Assembly: GCA_016758965.1 (NCBI GenBank)
Contig: JAEPRB010000008.1
Location: forward strand, 310,001-374,000
DNA: 64,000 nucleotides
Direction of reading: 5' to 3'
From: Circinella minor
Taxonomy: Eukaryota > Mucoromycota > Mucoromycetes > Mucorales > Lichtheimiaceae
The notes under the pieces are model-generated. The model ran no database searches. It saw only the letters and a program-made list of their open reading frames with translations, and was not told the DNA's origin. The position numbers and the translations under genes were made by a program. Every line of letters begins with the position of its first letter. Position 1 is the first letter of the stretch. Of this stretch, positions 12,398-25,423 are shown piece by piece.

Positions 12398-13605
12398 TTT
12401 CTTTTTTGTCAAGAAACAAAAAAAAAAAAAAAGGATTCTAGAAACGATCAGTTTACAAGAAAAATAGAAGTGGAGTTTTTTTATTCCACACCAACCAATA
12501 ATAAATAGCTGCAGTGTTGTCAGCTATATAGAAATTATATATAAAAAAAGGTTGTCCAGTAGTTTAATTTTCCATTACGATTGTATAAGAGTTAATAAAT
12601 CAGTTATATATTGTACCTCTGTATTTTACAAACAGAATCAAAACTATTTACTAGCTGGTTAGCAACAGAAAGTTCAGTAATATAACCAAATATTTATTAA
12701 TAATACTTTCATGAAATATATATTTCTCCTGATTCAACTACGGTTCTAAGTTTTTTGTTAATATATTTCATATCAAACACAAAAAAGACGGTTGCGAAAA
12801 AAAAGTCATACCTTCTTATTATGCTTTGCTTATATAAAAACTGGTTACCAACTTATGATTAATGTTAAAATCAGCGAAGCTTTATAAAAAATATTTACCC
12901 TAGCCTAACCAAGACTGTCTTTGATACATAGCTCTTTACTATACCTTTTACGTAAATAAGAAAATTAGCAAGTCATTGCCATGACAACCACTGCCTTGTT
13001 ACACTGTGTTGGTCAAAAGAAGGCAGTAATTTCAATAAACGTCAAGACTTCACCCAATATCCCCTTAATAACAATGATAGTAACTCTAATAATTTTTTTG
13101 TTGATGAATGTTGTCGCTAAATGTGTTTTTTTTTTGTTTTCCATCATTCACATTTAATTTATAGCTTTAAAAGCTTCTATACGTACTGTATGATCCACAA
13201 TTCTTTTTTCAACAAATATATATATTGTCCAATTGTTTTTCTTTTCGACATATCCCAAGCGATTTTTATTATTATTAGAATAACATATATGAGTCTATAA
13301 TCTTTTATAATTTACATATTTTTGTTCAGTTCAGCATTAAAAGAAGGTTCTATGATTTTTTCTTTTGAAACAGTTAAAAAGTATTCTTTGTTTGTCAACG
13401 TTGATCGATCTTTATTAACATTTATTAAATTACATAGCATCTACAACAAAACAAAACCAAAAAGCAAAATTATAGACGAATAATGTAGATAAATAAGATG
13501 TATTTTTGTATAACAATAATAAAAATCAAGAATAGTGTATACTTTTGTAATAATTAGACTTTTTTAACGTATACATAGTTTACAAGATAGCTAAAAAAAA
13601 AATGT
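12398..13605. other. Gene-free interval between PRP40 and COX15
   Basis: This stretch is AT-rich and has no ORF or splice-joined frame that I could support. It should contain the PRP40 promoter and 5'UTR and the COX15 3'UTR, since both genes are on the minus strand. Confidence 0.6.
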
Positions 13606-15384
13606 CTAAAGAGGTACTTTTCTAAGAGCATGGATCAACCAGAAATTAGATGTCAAAAGTGCTAAAGCACCTGCTTGATGGGATGCTGCCAATTCAATAG
13701 GTACCATATAAATAAGTGTAGAAATACCCAATGTGACTTGAATAACAACAGCTCCCATCATGGTATTCATAGCCAAACGTACGTTCTTGGGCAACGGTAA
13801 TTTTCGAGAGTACGCCCATAAAGCAGTTGTCAAGACTGCTGTCGATTCAGCCTATTAAAAGAGAAAAGAATTTTCAAAAGAAAAAATTGAGATTTTTTTT
13901 CTATGTTAGTATATAAAAATAGATATACATATTTATCACATCATCAAACAATAGTACAAAAAATAAATAAATAAAAAAGAGTAACATACCAAGGTACGAT
14001 GATCAAATTGAACAGTTGTAGGGTTTTCCAACAAGTTACGCCATTTACCCTTATCAGTGTCCTTTACATAAATATCTGACCATAATTCCGATTTAGGGGG
14101 TACAAAGCCATTACCCATTTTTGGCCATTCATTATAAATCATACCAGCATCCAAACCAGCAACAAGACCACCAGACATCGCAGTCAAAAAGATTAAGCTA
14201 CCAATGATATGAGCAGAACGACGGAAGCGACCGAGAATAGGATTATTCAACATACGTGCGGTTTCTTTGCAGAAAGTACCATTGGCAATCTTACTTTGTC
14301 TTATAACGTCCGCTGCGACAAAGATAGTTCCACCGTAAAGTGCCAAAGCCATTGCTAAGTGAGCAGTTAAACGGTATTGACTCACTCGTGGAACAGCACC
14401 CGGTTCTTCCATTAATGCTTGATTTAAGCCAGATTGGACCATATACCATCCCATAAAGCCCTATAATAAAAATACTCTTTTTTTTTAGTATCACAAAAAA
14501 AATAACTTTACTTTTTGAGTTTAATCGCAGTAAGAACACGCGTAAATAAAATTGGTTGGTTAGGTTACCTGAGTGCCAAGTAAACAAGTAAGACCAAATA
14601 TTTGCTTAGCGACGCGACGTGTCATATATCCACGTGAAGCAAAATATATTCCAGGTAATATAAAAGAAGCACCAATAAATCTGCCAATCATACGATGAGC
14701 CCATTCCCAATAAAAGATAGTCTTGAATTCATCCAATGTCATATTTCGATTCAAACTAAATCATAATATAATTATATATATATGAAAATCAAATAAATAT
14801 CATTCATCATCTCTTACCCTTACCCTTTATCTTCCTTTTTCCTTCTCTTTTTTTTCCCTCGACCGAATTTGTATGAAGAAATAAAATAAGAAAGCTTACA
14901 TCTTATATTCAGGAAACTGTTTATACTTTTCAAATTCATCATGCCATTCTTCTTCAGAACGAGGAGGTTTCATACCCGAGATGACATTCCATTCAGTAAT
15001 AGATAACCCCGATTCAGTAAGTCGAGTTAATCCACCTACAACTACGATAGCGTAAATGAGACCCGCATTGAAGTACAGCCAATAACCGACAATTGGTTTA
15101 GTTGCTTTCAGGCCGGTTGTCCGCGCAGTTGTTGCTGTTGTTGCTGTCGACTCTGCTACTGCACTCATAAGTCGTTGTTGTTGAGGTTGAAGGAAAACGC
15201 GTTTACCCAACATATTTTTAGTCATGGAACTCAAGTTATTTTTCCACATAATAGAACTAGTAGGGGTATGTAACAAACGTGTTGTTGTGGTTGTTCGTAG
15301 TGGTGAAATACCATTCAAAAGTGTTGAACGTGTGCATAAATTCGTATTAGCGCATAATGTCTTGCGCAATGCCGTTCTCAACAT
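13606..15384 (-). CDS. COX15: Heme A synthase COX15
   Basis: Four exons: 15384-14900, 14755-14569, 14460-13990 and 13851-13606, giving 462 aa. The first ~85 residues are Arg/Thr/Ser-rich with few acids, a mitochondrial presequence. Eight hydrophobic helices follow. The four conserved histidines of heme A synthases are present: H182 in the EWAHR motif (with E179), H258 (TAHL), H378 (FDHRTL) and H439 (SHQ). COX15 sits in the mitochondrial inner membrane and oxidises the C8 methyl of heme O to make heme A for cytochrome c oxidase, acting after COX10 (family knowledge). Length is normal for the family. It is head-to-head with DPH1 across about 286 bp. Confidence 0.95.
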
Positions 15385-15670
15385 TGTTTATTTTTTATTT
15401 TATTGAAAAAAAAGCGTCAAGAAGAAGAGTAGGGGGAGGGGTAAGAGAGAATGAGGGGGGAGGTTGTTGTTCTTGTTGTTTTTATATGGAACAAACAAAA
15501 TAAGAAGAGAAAAGAAGAACCTGGCCAAAAAAAAATAATAATGTGGTACGATTGTTTCTAATCTTGGAAATCCTAAAAATGCCCGCAATTATTCATTTGC
15601 GAAGCCACTCTCTCTTCCATTTTTCTGTAACTGCTTTAACTTTATACACTTTATATTAATAATAATAATA
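15385..15670. promoter_or_regulatory. Divergent COX15/DPH1 promoter region
   Basis: These 286 bp separate two diverging start codons, so both promoters and 5'UTRs must lie here or overlap the neighbour. The DPH1-proximal part ends in an ATAATAATAATAATG context and the COX15-proximal part is rich in purine runs. No specific factor site can be named from sequence alone. Confidence 0.55.
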
Positions 15671-17911
15671 ATGGAGAAATCAGAAGAAAAGCCCAAAGAA
15701 TCAACGACAACGACAGCGACAGCACCACGAAAACGATTTGTTGGTAGAGCTCGTAATGCTGCAAAAACTTCAGACGATACACCAGCTATTGAAGACGGTG
15801 CTGTTGGATTCACAAGTAAGGAAAAAAAAAACTTCTCGGAATCGGAATGTATTCGGATCGCCCTCATTCTTATTCTCAACAACTTCTTATTCATTAATGC
15901 AACGTTCAATTGATATTAGAGTCACGACGATCAAGAACAAGTCGAGTAGCAAACCAAATTCCAGACGAAATTTTAAACGATCCTTTATTAAATAAGGCAC
16001 TTGAGCAGGTATATACAAACTAATTTTACTTTGATACATAAGAACTATACTTGTGTGTTTTTTATTTTTCTCACGCAAAACCATAACAGCTTCCTTCCAA
16101 CTATAATTTTGAAATACAAAAATCAGTATGGCGGATACGAAAAGCTAATTCAAAGAAAGGTAAAAAATTATGGATGATTTAATCTTTTATTTATATTTAG
16201 TATGGAGAACTAAAAAATATCAAAACGTTTTTATATTATAGTGGCCATTCAAATGCCTGAAGGATTAATGATGTTTGCATGTGTGATTTCTGATATTATT
16301 GAAGTGTAAGCTCTTTTTTTTTCTCAATAGGGTTACACAGCAGTATAGTGACATTCAAAAAAAAAAGAGGGGTTCAATTTTAATTTTTAAAGTTTATTAT
16401 TATAATATACATATATTTTAGATTTTGTCAAGTTGAAACACTTATTATGGGTGATGTGACATATGGTGCATGTTGTATTGATGATTATACAGCTCGTGCA
16501 TTAGGTTGTGATTTCTTATTGCATTATGGACATAGTTGTTTAGGTAATATCTCTTTTTTTCCCTCTCTTTTTTTTTCCCAATGGATAATAAAAACAGTAA
16601 TGGTTTATGCTAAAGACCTCAGAAATCTCCTTTATTAGTACCCGTCGATGTTACACCAATCAATACATTATATGTTTTTGTGGACATCGGAATTGACACC
16701 CAACATTTTGTTGATACTGTAAAAAAGAACTTTGAACAGGGAAAAAGGCTGGTCCTAGTAGGAACAATTCAATTCGTTGCCGCATTACAAGTAAGTAATA
16801 AATAATCAGTGTGTTTAATATTTGAAATGGTATGGAGAAAGAAAGAACGAAAAAGAGAGGGAGAGAGAAGTTGTTGGGTGGGAAGGATGTTAATATCAAT
16901 AAGGAAGAAAACAATATAAACAAGTTATACAAATGACTCATTAATATATAATATTTGATTATTATCAAGTCTGTCCGTGAAATATTACAACAAGAATATA
17001 CTATTCTCATACCCCAATCAAAACCATTATCTCCGGGTGAGATTTTAGGTTGTACATCTCCAAAATTACCTGAAATGGATGCTATTATGTGAGTTATAAC
17101 ATTATACCTTATTTTTTTTTTGTCATTGAACCTTGAAGCATTTTATATATAACCAAATCGTTATCATTATATAGTTATTTAGGTGACGGACGATTTCATC
17201 TTGAGTCTATTATGATTCATAATCCATCAATTCCTGCATTTCAGTAAGCGATAAAATGTTCATATGAGTTTAATGTTAAAAGAAAAAAAATTCTCATTCG
17301 GAATGAATTTAATTTTTAGGTACAACCCATACGATAAACGTATCACAAGAGAACGATATGATCACATGGAAATGCAGTCGCTTCGGAAACATGCCGTAAC
17401 AATGGCTAAAGAAGCTAAAAAATACGGGTTGATTTTGGGTACTTTGGGTCGTCAAGGAAAACCCCAAATCATGGAATATTTAGAGTCATGTATCCACGAA
17501 GCTGGAAAAGATTCAGTTATTGTATTATTATCTGAAATCTTTCCTCAGAAATTGGCTCAATTTGAAGATGTAGATGCGTAAGTAGTAATAATTATAATAG
17601 TAAATACTCAATCTCATATATATATATATATATATACTAACGATGATAATTACTTATTTATCGCGGCATCTAATAATATACATAGATGGATTCAAATTGC
17701 ATGTCCACGATTATCCACAGATTGGGGTTATGCATTCCCAAAACCATTATTAACACCCTATGAAGCTTCGATTGCATTGGGAAAAGCAAGTTGGCATGAT
17801 GTCTATCCAATGGATTTTTATGCTAATGACAGCCTGGGCCCTTGGACACCTAATCACGGGCGTGATGTGAAACGATCCACAAAACAAAAACAAGAACAAC
17901 AAAAAGTATAA
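15671..17911 (+). CDS. DPH1: Diphthamide synthase subunit DPH1
   Basis: Ten exons: 15671-15815, 15920-16008, 16090-16159, 16242-16305, 16422-16543, 16639-16790, 16970-17088, 17175-17243, 17320-17577 and 17686-17911, giving 437 aa. The Dph1/Dph2 fold is clear ([41 protein letters not shown]). The three cysteines that hold the 4Fe-4S cluster are present: C140 (YGAC), C242 (LGCT) and C369 ([11 protein letters not shown]). With DPH2, DPH1 uses a non-canonical radical SAM reaction to transfer 3-amino-3-carboxypropyl to a histidine of elongation factor 2, the first step of diphthamide synthesis in the cytosol (family knowledge). Having all three cysteines marks it as the catalytic DPH1 rather than DPH2. 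Length is normal. The C-terminal Lys/Gln tail is ordinary. Confidence 0.95.
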
Positions 17912-18529
17912 AAAATAAAATAAAATAATACATGAATCTCGATTAAATAATCAAAAAAATTGCCATGTGTTTCTTTTTATTGTGTGACCCGAACCTTTTT
18001 GCCTTTTTTTTTTCCACTCACACGAATAATAATAATATTGGTGCCGTTGACGATGCTTTATCTCCTTTTTGAGGAAAAAGGCAGCAAAGAGTTTCAGTTG
18101 AACATATGGATGCGTTCTATACTCTGAAATACTTTATTGGCTCGGATTACATTATTTTCCGAAAACCGTGACAGATAGACAAACCAATATAAAAAAAAAA
18201 CGTTCTTTCAAACTCTGTAAAGAACGCGTAAAAAAGTTATTTTAACAAAGTAATTAAGAAAGATTTACATGCACAAACAAAACAAACAAACAGTGATGAT
18301 GCTGATGATGATATGAATGCAGAAAAGAAAAGAAAAGATACGTAAAAAAAAAACAAAGTAAAGGATTTTGGAGGACCGATGTGGTATGTAAAGAGAAATA
18401 GTATATGTATGAATGTATGTAAGTTGTGTGTGTTTGAAAAAAAAATGAGAGTATATGGTTGTTATGCTAGATGTGTATTAAATATTTTATATGTATATAG
18501 TAATGTCAAAAAGCTTTCTGGTCGTCATG
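17912..18529. other. Gene-free interval, 3' ends of two converging genes
   Basis: This is low-complexity A/T sequence containing an 8-bp hairpin (CGTTCTTT...AAAGAACG, about 18201-18226) and a TGATGA-rich patch near 18294-18315. These could be 3'UTR or terminator features of DPH1. No coding signal was found; the small ORF at 18379-18582 (+) is AT-biased and antisense to the small gene that follows. Confidence 0.5.
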
Positions 18530-18765
18530 TCATCGATAACATTTGTTGCGTAGAGACAACCAATGGCTGCGCAATGAATTGATCAATTTCCCACTAGATA
18601 GAGTATTTCAAATCAGTTATTATTATATCTATTATTTCTTAAAAATAAAACACGTGTAAAACAGATCTCTCTTCCTTACTTGTGTAATGCACACCATTCA
18701 TAATGATCTTGTTGTAATAAATCAGCGCTACACACTGGACAAATCTGCGATGCTTGAATGTACAT
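18530..18765 (-). CDS. Candidate 49-aa zinc-finger microprotein, two exons
   Basis: Exon 1 is 18765-18680 and exon 2 is 18593-18530. They are joined by a GTAAGG..TATCTAG intron of 86 bp that keeps frame and gives 49 aa. The start has a good context (ACAACAATG). The protein carries C9-x2-C12-x8-H21-x3-C25-x2-H28, a compact potential zinc site (CPVC...HYEWCALH), then a basic helix-like tail ending LRNKCYR. I do not recognise the family. It could instead be the last two exons of a longer gene reaching towards 19440, because CATCGCAG just before ATTTGTCC could act as an acceptor. It lies between DPH1 and the ankyrin-DIL gene, convergent with DPH1. Confidence 0.5.
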
Positions 18766-19680
18766 TGTTGTATATAAAAATGAATATATATTTTATATTT
18801 TCTTTATAAAAGAAGAAAATGGGAAAGCTGAAATAAAACTAGTATTGAATGTGTGTTGTTATATGTAATCCTACTTGGTCCAACTATTTAGGCCACGTGC
18901 AAAACAAGACAAGTGAATAAGAAGTAAAAAAAAAAGATTATAAGCGAAAGAAGAGAGAAAGAAAGAGAAAAAAGAAGGAGGAATAATAAGAACAAAATGG
19001 TTTTATATTGATGTTTGGTCCCCTTTTTATAAAAATGCTAGTTATCGAATGATGATTCGAAAAAAGTAAGTTAAAAGTGAACTCATCTCAAATTGGCTTG
19101 GTGAAACCGTAATATCGAAAATCCAAAAGGGTTGGCTCGCATGGCATCATTCATAAAATATAATATAATATTAATGCGTAGTTTTTCTTTTTAAGTTTCA
19201 TGCTCCAGCACCGATACACCCTTCTTTCCTTATTCCCCCCCCCCAAAAATTATTATGTTATTATCACTATATTTTTTTTTATCTTTGACAACAGGTTACC
19301 ATCTTGGGTTAAACCGCGCTTTCTGCGGAACCTTGGAGGTCATTTGATCCTTATAATATAGAGAGTATATCTGTACTGTAACAAATAACTCCTCCTACTT
19401 CAGGGTACACTGTTTTCCCAATAACTTTGCATTGGAGGTCATTCATTTTTTTTTCTCTTTAGCATATTACCTTTTTCCATCTTCCAAATTTTCTCTCCTC
19501 CTTTTCTTATCCTTTTTCCCCTGCCCGCAAAAAAAATACAAACATACATAATATAACCATCATTTCATACACTCTCTCTTATAACATAACAACAACATTT
19601 TGAGACGCAGGAATGGTAATAATTTAGACGAGTTTTTTTTTTTTAAAAAAAAAAGAATAAATAAGTAATTTGTTCTAATG
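18766..19680. other. Non-coding interval with a hairpin and a duplicated motif
   Basis: No supported gene was found. The segment 19281-19445 is less AT-biased than its surroundings. It holds a bulged hairpin (GGTT 19307-19310 with AACC 19329-19332, and CCGC 19314-19317 with GCGG 19325-19328). It also holds a 12-bp direct duplication TTGGAGGTCATT at 19333-19344 and 19432-19443. Short minus-strand ORFs start within both duplicates. It may be 3'UTR of the ankyrin-DIL gene, a non-coding RNA or further small exons; the sequence does not decide. Confidence 0.45.
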
Positions 19681-22600
19681 TTATTTTTTGTCCAACTTTA
19701 ATAACCACATTTCCGGGATACTCGGTACGATGCCGTGATCACGTTTCAACGCTTCAGTAGGTACAATCAATCCCCCACCATTACTATTAACAAATAATAA
19801 TCCCCAATCTGTATAATTTTCATCCATGGATACTCTTGTCATATCAAAACTAGGATTTCTACTATTGTTACTATTATTACTACAAATGGAATTTCGAGGT
19901 GAAAGAAATGATTGTTGTTGTTGAACAAAACCCAATACACCTTCGGGTAATTGAGGCTCATTAATTTCGTATCGGTATTGCAATACACATCGTCGTATAT
20001 GGACAAGGCTCAATAAATCGAACCCCGCCATGGTGTCTTGAAACAAATTAAGATCATGAAGTTGTGAGACACACTGTAAAAGTTGTAATAATTGTGCTAA
20101 TTGTTGAAAACAAGTATAAACAGAGTGTCTCAGAGTATGGCGAATCCATTCTTCAATAGATGATACATTCATTCGTACATGAATGGCTCTAGACCGGCAT
20201 AAATATTTTTTGTTTGCAAGTAATCGATTGAATCCTTGAATTGCAATGTATTGCAAACATTGCATTATAAACTGTTCTTTGATTTTGAAATGAATTTCAT
20301 ATGAATCCATTGTCTGTGAAATTGATGAAATAATGGAAGTTAAAGTGGCAGGTGTTACCATGTTGGATGATGCTACTGTTGATGTGGATAAAGATGATGA
20401 TGATAATGTTGATGGTGTTATAGTGGTATTATTATTGCTATTGGGTATCATTGGTGTAATGGGTGAAAGTAAGAGGCTATTGGGACGTGATGTAGTATGT
20501 GTAGCAGATGTATGGGATGCGGTAGAAGATGTTGAACTACGTCTAAAGAAACGTTGCCAGCTTGTATTATCGGGGACAAAATCAATTTGCTGATCACCTG
20601 CTATTTCTTCATAATCCAATAATGCTGGTTCAATAAATTTGTCCAGTCGCTTTTGTGTGAAAGATACAAGTAATGTAAATGCTTCAGATAAAAGATCTTG
20701 TGAAATTCTTTGTTGTTCGTCTCGCGTTGTTTCGTTTAATCCTTGATCTCGTTTCAAATATTGAAATAATCGATGAGAATTGGATATCCAATAACTAAGA
20801 TTGTCAATGTTTCTTGGATTTGCCTGCATGATTATTCATGTATGCGTGTGTGTTTCCAAAAGAAGGAGAGAAAAAAATCATTAGTAACTTTTTCCTTTTA
20901 AAAAAAAATTGTATCACTATATAAAGTAATTCTGATAATAATAAAATTGCTTTGCAAGTTTTTTTTTACCTTGATTGTCTTTGCAATTTTGTTGATAGCC
21001 AAAGTAAGAAAATCCTGCAAAAGATCACGTTTTGAATGATAATGTGCGAATCGACAGCATAAAAATATAATATTAGCTGCAGTAAAACGAGTTTCATCTG
21101 ACATAAGCGGTAACTTGACATCATTAATGGCAGTATCCAATATATGTGACATGTCGTCTTGACAAAATACAAACATTTGGTCAGGTAAACATTTATTCCA
21201 ATCAAATTGATATATGGATCGCATACATCCTTCCCACCCTTCTAAATCTTCATCTGAATCTGATTCGTCACTATCTTCATTATAATAATCTTTGGCGCTA
21301 TCTTTGTTTTTGTCATTATAGTCATTATCTTGATCACTTGGTGTTGTGTATTCTTTTTTACTGCTGACAAACATGCTGCTACGACGGGTTTTTGTTGCTG
21401 TTGTTGTGGTTGATGTAGATGCCAAATCTGCATATCCATACATATCAGCTTGATAATAAATAAGGTCCACTTGATCTAATTTTGGTACAGTGGACGTACG
21501 TCTCTTTTTTATTTTTGATGATGTATCAATATTAGATGTTGTTGGGGATGATGATAACTCTTGCTTTTTTCCATTATTCTTTTTCTTCTTTTGAAATGAT
21601 GTCTTTGTTCGTGGAGATGATTTAGATGATGGTAATGGTAATAGTGATAATAGAACTTTATCTTGTGGATTTATCAATCTATGAACAGTAAAGCCTGTAG
21701 ATGTCTTTATATCACATGATGCGCCACAATCAAGTAATAATTTAACCATGTCAAGATGTCGACTATTAACGGCCCATAAAAGTGCTGTCCATCCCTCTAA
21801 TATGTATAAAGGGGGTTTTCAGTAAATATGAGTTGTGTGCCAAATGATTAATTAATGGGTAAAAAAAAAAAAGAATGACTTGCTTACTTTTATCTTGTTT
21901 ATCGATTTTTGCACCGGCTTCCAATAAAGGTCGTATTACTTGAAGGCTATTAAAGCAAGCAGCATGAATAAGGAGAGTCATGCCTAACTCATTAGGTTTA
22001 TTTATATCCACCCATGACAAATCTTTTTGTTCATGAAATACAGATTTAATCGTTAGTGCATCATCAATGCATACAGCTCGAGATAATCGTTGCATTATTT
22101 TTTTTCTATCTTCATCCATTTCTTCTTCTTCTTCCTCTTCTTTTTCTTGACGGCCGTTTTCATGTATGAGTCTTGTGGCGGTATTTAAAACCATTTTGCT
22201 TTTTGTGCCATCCCGTTCGTCGTCCGTCGTGTTATTGCTACTGCTACCACTGCTACTAATACTTTTATCGTGTTCACGAAGATCATCACCTCCTAAAGAT
22301 GAAAAAGTTGTACACGATGAAACAGTAGATACGACGGATGGTAATGATGCCAACGATCCTGTACTTTGCCGTATTTTATTGGTCTGTTGCTGCGATGGTG
22401 AGAATGAACGTGGTGTCTCAATTATACTTCGAGTGGATGGATGCACAATGGCGGGCTGTGATACAGGTGGTTTCTGTTGTTGTTCTCGCTGCTGTTTTTC
22501 TGTTGACAATTGTGTAAGCATGTTTGAAAATTCCTGAAAAGTATTTGCGATTTTATTTGAGAGTTCATCTCGGTTTACAACCGAAGGTTGTGGGGTTGTT

Positions 22601-22851
22601 GACGTTAAACGTGGTAACGCGCCAGCACTCTTACGACGGTCAGAATAGTTGGTTCGAGTTGAATTTGATGTGGTGGTATTTTTGTTACTATGGATGGATG
22701 AAATTGGGAGGTTATCATAGGAAAGACGTGTCGTATGTGGCAAATATGCTAGTCTTCGCTGTTGTTGATGCTCATATTTTTGAGGTACGACTATGGTCAT
22801 ACTGGGTTTATTTTTACGTGTTGATGCTGATGATGTATTTGTTGTTTGCAT
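19681..22851 (-). CDS. Ankyrin-repeat and DIL (dilute) domain protein
   Basis: Three exons: 22851-21888, 21796-20970 and 20823-19681, giving 977 aa. Residues 1-225 are Ser/Thr/Gln-rich, followed by an acidic Glu run near 240. Two ankyrin repeats sit at about 286-318 and 322-355 (ELGMTLLIHAACFNSLQVIR, then GWTALLWAVNSRHLDMVKLL), the second created by joining exons 1 and 2. After a Lys/Ser-rich linker a DIL domain begins near 535 (DDMSHILDTAINDVKLP) and runs to about 950, interrupted by a Ser/Thr/Asn insert. DIL domains form cargo-binding globular tails in class V myosins and afadin; stand-alone fungal ankyrin-DIL proteins exist but their role is poorly defined (family knowledge). There is no myosin motor here. 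Start choice is the first Met of the open frame. Confidence 0.85.
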
Positions 22852-25423
22852 TTCTGTTTTGTTTAATAATAATAATAGTAAATATTTATAGAAGGCTACT
22901 CTGTTTTTTTCTTACTTTACAAATCTAATATCATGCAGCTCTTTTTTTTTTTTTTTTTACAGGAGAAGATAATTTTTTATTTTTATTTTTATCTCTGAAT
23001 AGAAAGAGTGGTCGAAAAAGGAGAGAAGTGAGTTAAGAAATATAAAGAAATAAAGAGAAAGAGAGGCAAGAAAAGATGGAAGATATGTTACATAAATGTG
23101 GGATGAAAAAAAAAAAGAGTTTAGAACTTTTACGGTACTACAATGAACGGGTAATACCACCCCTCCATCCAACTATTATTACCAACTGATGTCCCGCTTT
23201 TATTTTTATTTTTATCATTTTTACTTTTGTTAAAGTTCATTTCAAAGGAGAAAGAGAACAAAAGACTTTTTTATATTATATATACGCCCTAAAGATCGAT
23301 CGTCCCTGGACAAATGGTAATCCCTCATTAATAATATATAATGAATTATAGCAAGGTGGACTTACGCACGTTTAGGGGCTGTTTACATTTATTTTTTTCG
23401 ATATAAACTTATAATTAAAAGAAAAAGGGTACTTAAAAAAAAGACATGGGGCATGGATTCTCTCCCCTTCTCTTTCTTTTTACAACTTTTACAATAGAGT
23501 GAGAAAAGCGGATGAAAAACACACATGGAAACCGAACTCCCGATGGGAAAAAAAATATCGATTACATTTATCTGAATTTTAACATCATTCAATTTTTTTT
23601 ATCCTTTCTTTTTTTTTTTTATATATATTATTTATACAACACAAAAAAAAAAAATCAGTTTATCGTAAGTAGGTGGAGATAATTCTGTTTCTATGCTACA
23701 AACTCAATATATAGTGGAAACTGATTTGACGAAGACGAAATTACCCCAGCTTTCAAATCTTGATCCACATCTTTCTTTTTCTTCAAGGAAGTAACTTTTA
23801 TTGTACAGTAAATCATTATAACAAATGGATCAATTCTTTTCCCAGTATATGTAGAGAAATAAAAAATTATCTATTATTATTATTATTATTATTATATGCC
23901 CTACATAACGTTGTTTATCTTCAATAAACTAACGTAATTTTCATACAAATCTAAAATACTAATAATAATGCGAGCTATAGTAACAAGAGCGGGGTGGTAG
24001 CATCTTCATCGTTTCACAAAGTAATTTAGGAAGTGCCTCTAATTATGACGTACTTTTTTTTGGGGGGTGGATCTTAGAGTTCTGTAATAAAGATATTAAC
24101 AACACGCTTTTTTTGTTGTTGAAAATTAACTTCAGCCTTTAATTATTTAGTGCATCTTATGTTAATATAATATGTCACATTCAATAATACCTTAAATGAT
24201 TATCTGCGTATATATTTAATTTACAAAAATATTAACGAAACAAAAAAGAGAGGTTTGATGTATCTAGAAAGTAAATAAGTAATCTGATATTATACAAAGT
24301 TACCACCCGTACTATTTTTTAACAGTTTTTTTAAAGGATATACGTACAAATAACTTTCCAGAAGTTTTTGACAGTATTGTAATGGAATCAGATGATATAT
24401 ATATATATATATCTTACATATCTGAATAGCATCACCTGTAGTTCAAATTTTTCAGACGGATTTTGTTAATGATTTAATTGGTTCCTTTTATGAAATATGG
24501 TAATAAATACGTATCATAAAAATGAATAATAATTAACAGCTATTAGTGTAATACATTAGTTTCACTCCTTTCTCTGAAATAGAGAGGAAATTCTCGCTGT
24601 TTAAGTCGTTCAACCGTTCAACTTAGTCCTGTTGAACAATAGAACTATATTAAGCAATATGTTACCTAGGATCATTGACTTGAAAAATGTACACTCGGAA
24701 TTCAACGCTCGGAATTATTGATGGCTTCATGCACTTTATTTCACTTTTTTATACCCTATATCTTTTAATAATAGATATATATCTTATGAATCGATCGATA
24801 TAAGTGATTTTATTATAATTTTTTTCATTAGTCAAGCTACATTATTATATAGTTATAGTGCATATAAAGTCAGGTCATAATGGCCTAGGTGCTCTTTAGA
24901 ACGCCCAGAATATTCTTCATAGTTTTTATACTGTTATGCCTTTGAGTATAATTGATCAACTAAATCCAACTACTCGAATTATATTAATACCCATTGACAG
25001 CTTATAGATTTAGTCTCCGGCAACACCTAAAAAACAATACGGACCTTAAGATCACAGTGCATAAACCCCGTCTTTATATTTATTTACCAACTTGGTATTT
25101 ATATGAATTCAAAGATGTAAAAAGAACTTGTATATAATTAATTTGAATCTGTTCTCTTTAATCTTTTCTTTCTATCCTGCCCTGCAAGTGTACCTTTGCA
25201 TAAATATTACTGTATTCTTGAACATACCATGATGCTAAAAAACAACTTTTTTATATTGTTTTGGGTATTTTCTTTATTCCTTGAAGAGAACATGATCAGA
25301 CAAATTCTTAGTAAAGGTGTGTGATCGGTGTCATTTAGGTGTGTGTGTGTAATATGTACCACTTTTATTTATTTTAGCGATTGTTGATATCTTTCTTCAC
25401 TTATTTATTCGATTGAATTTCCA
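22852..25423. other. Gene-free AT-rich interval
   Basis: The left part is promoter and 5'UTR of the ankyrin-DIL gene and is dominated by purine/pyrimidine runs. The remainder shows no coding frame, only AT-biased short ORFs, TA repeats and scattered small inverted repeats such as GTTCAAC..GTTGAAC near 24625. I see no RNA gene or recognisable mobile element. Confidence 0.55.

Noticed and set aside
18379..18582. 67-aa forward ORF
   Set aside because: Biased composition, no promoter or homology signal, and it overlaps the better supported minus-strand zinc-finger exon.
20333..20593. Forward ORF rich in Val/Asp
   Set aside because: Antisense to the Ser/Thr/Asn-rich insert of the DIL protein.
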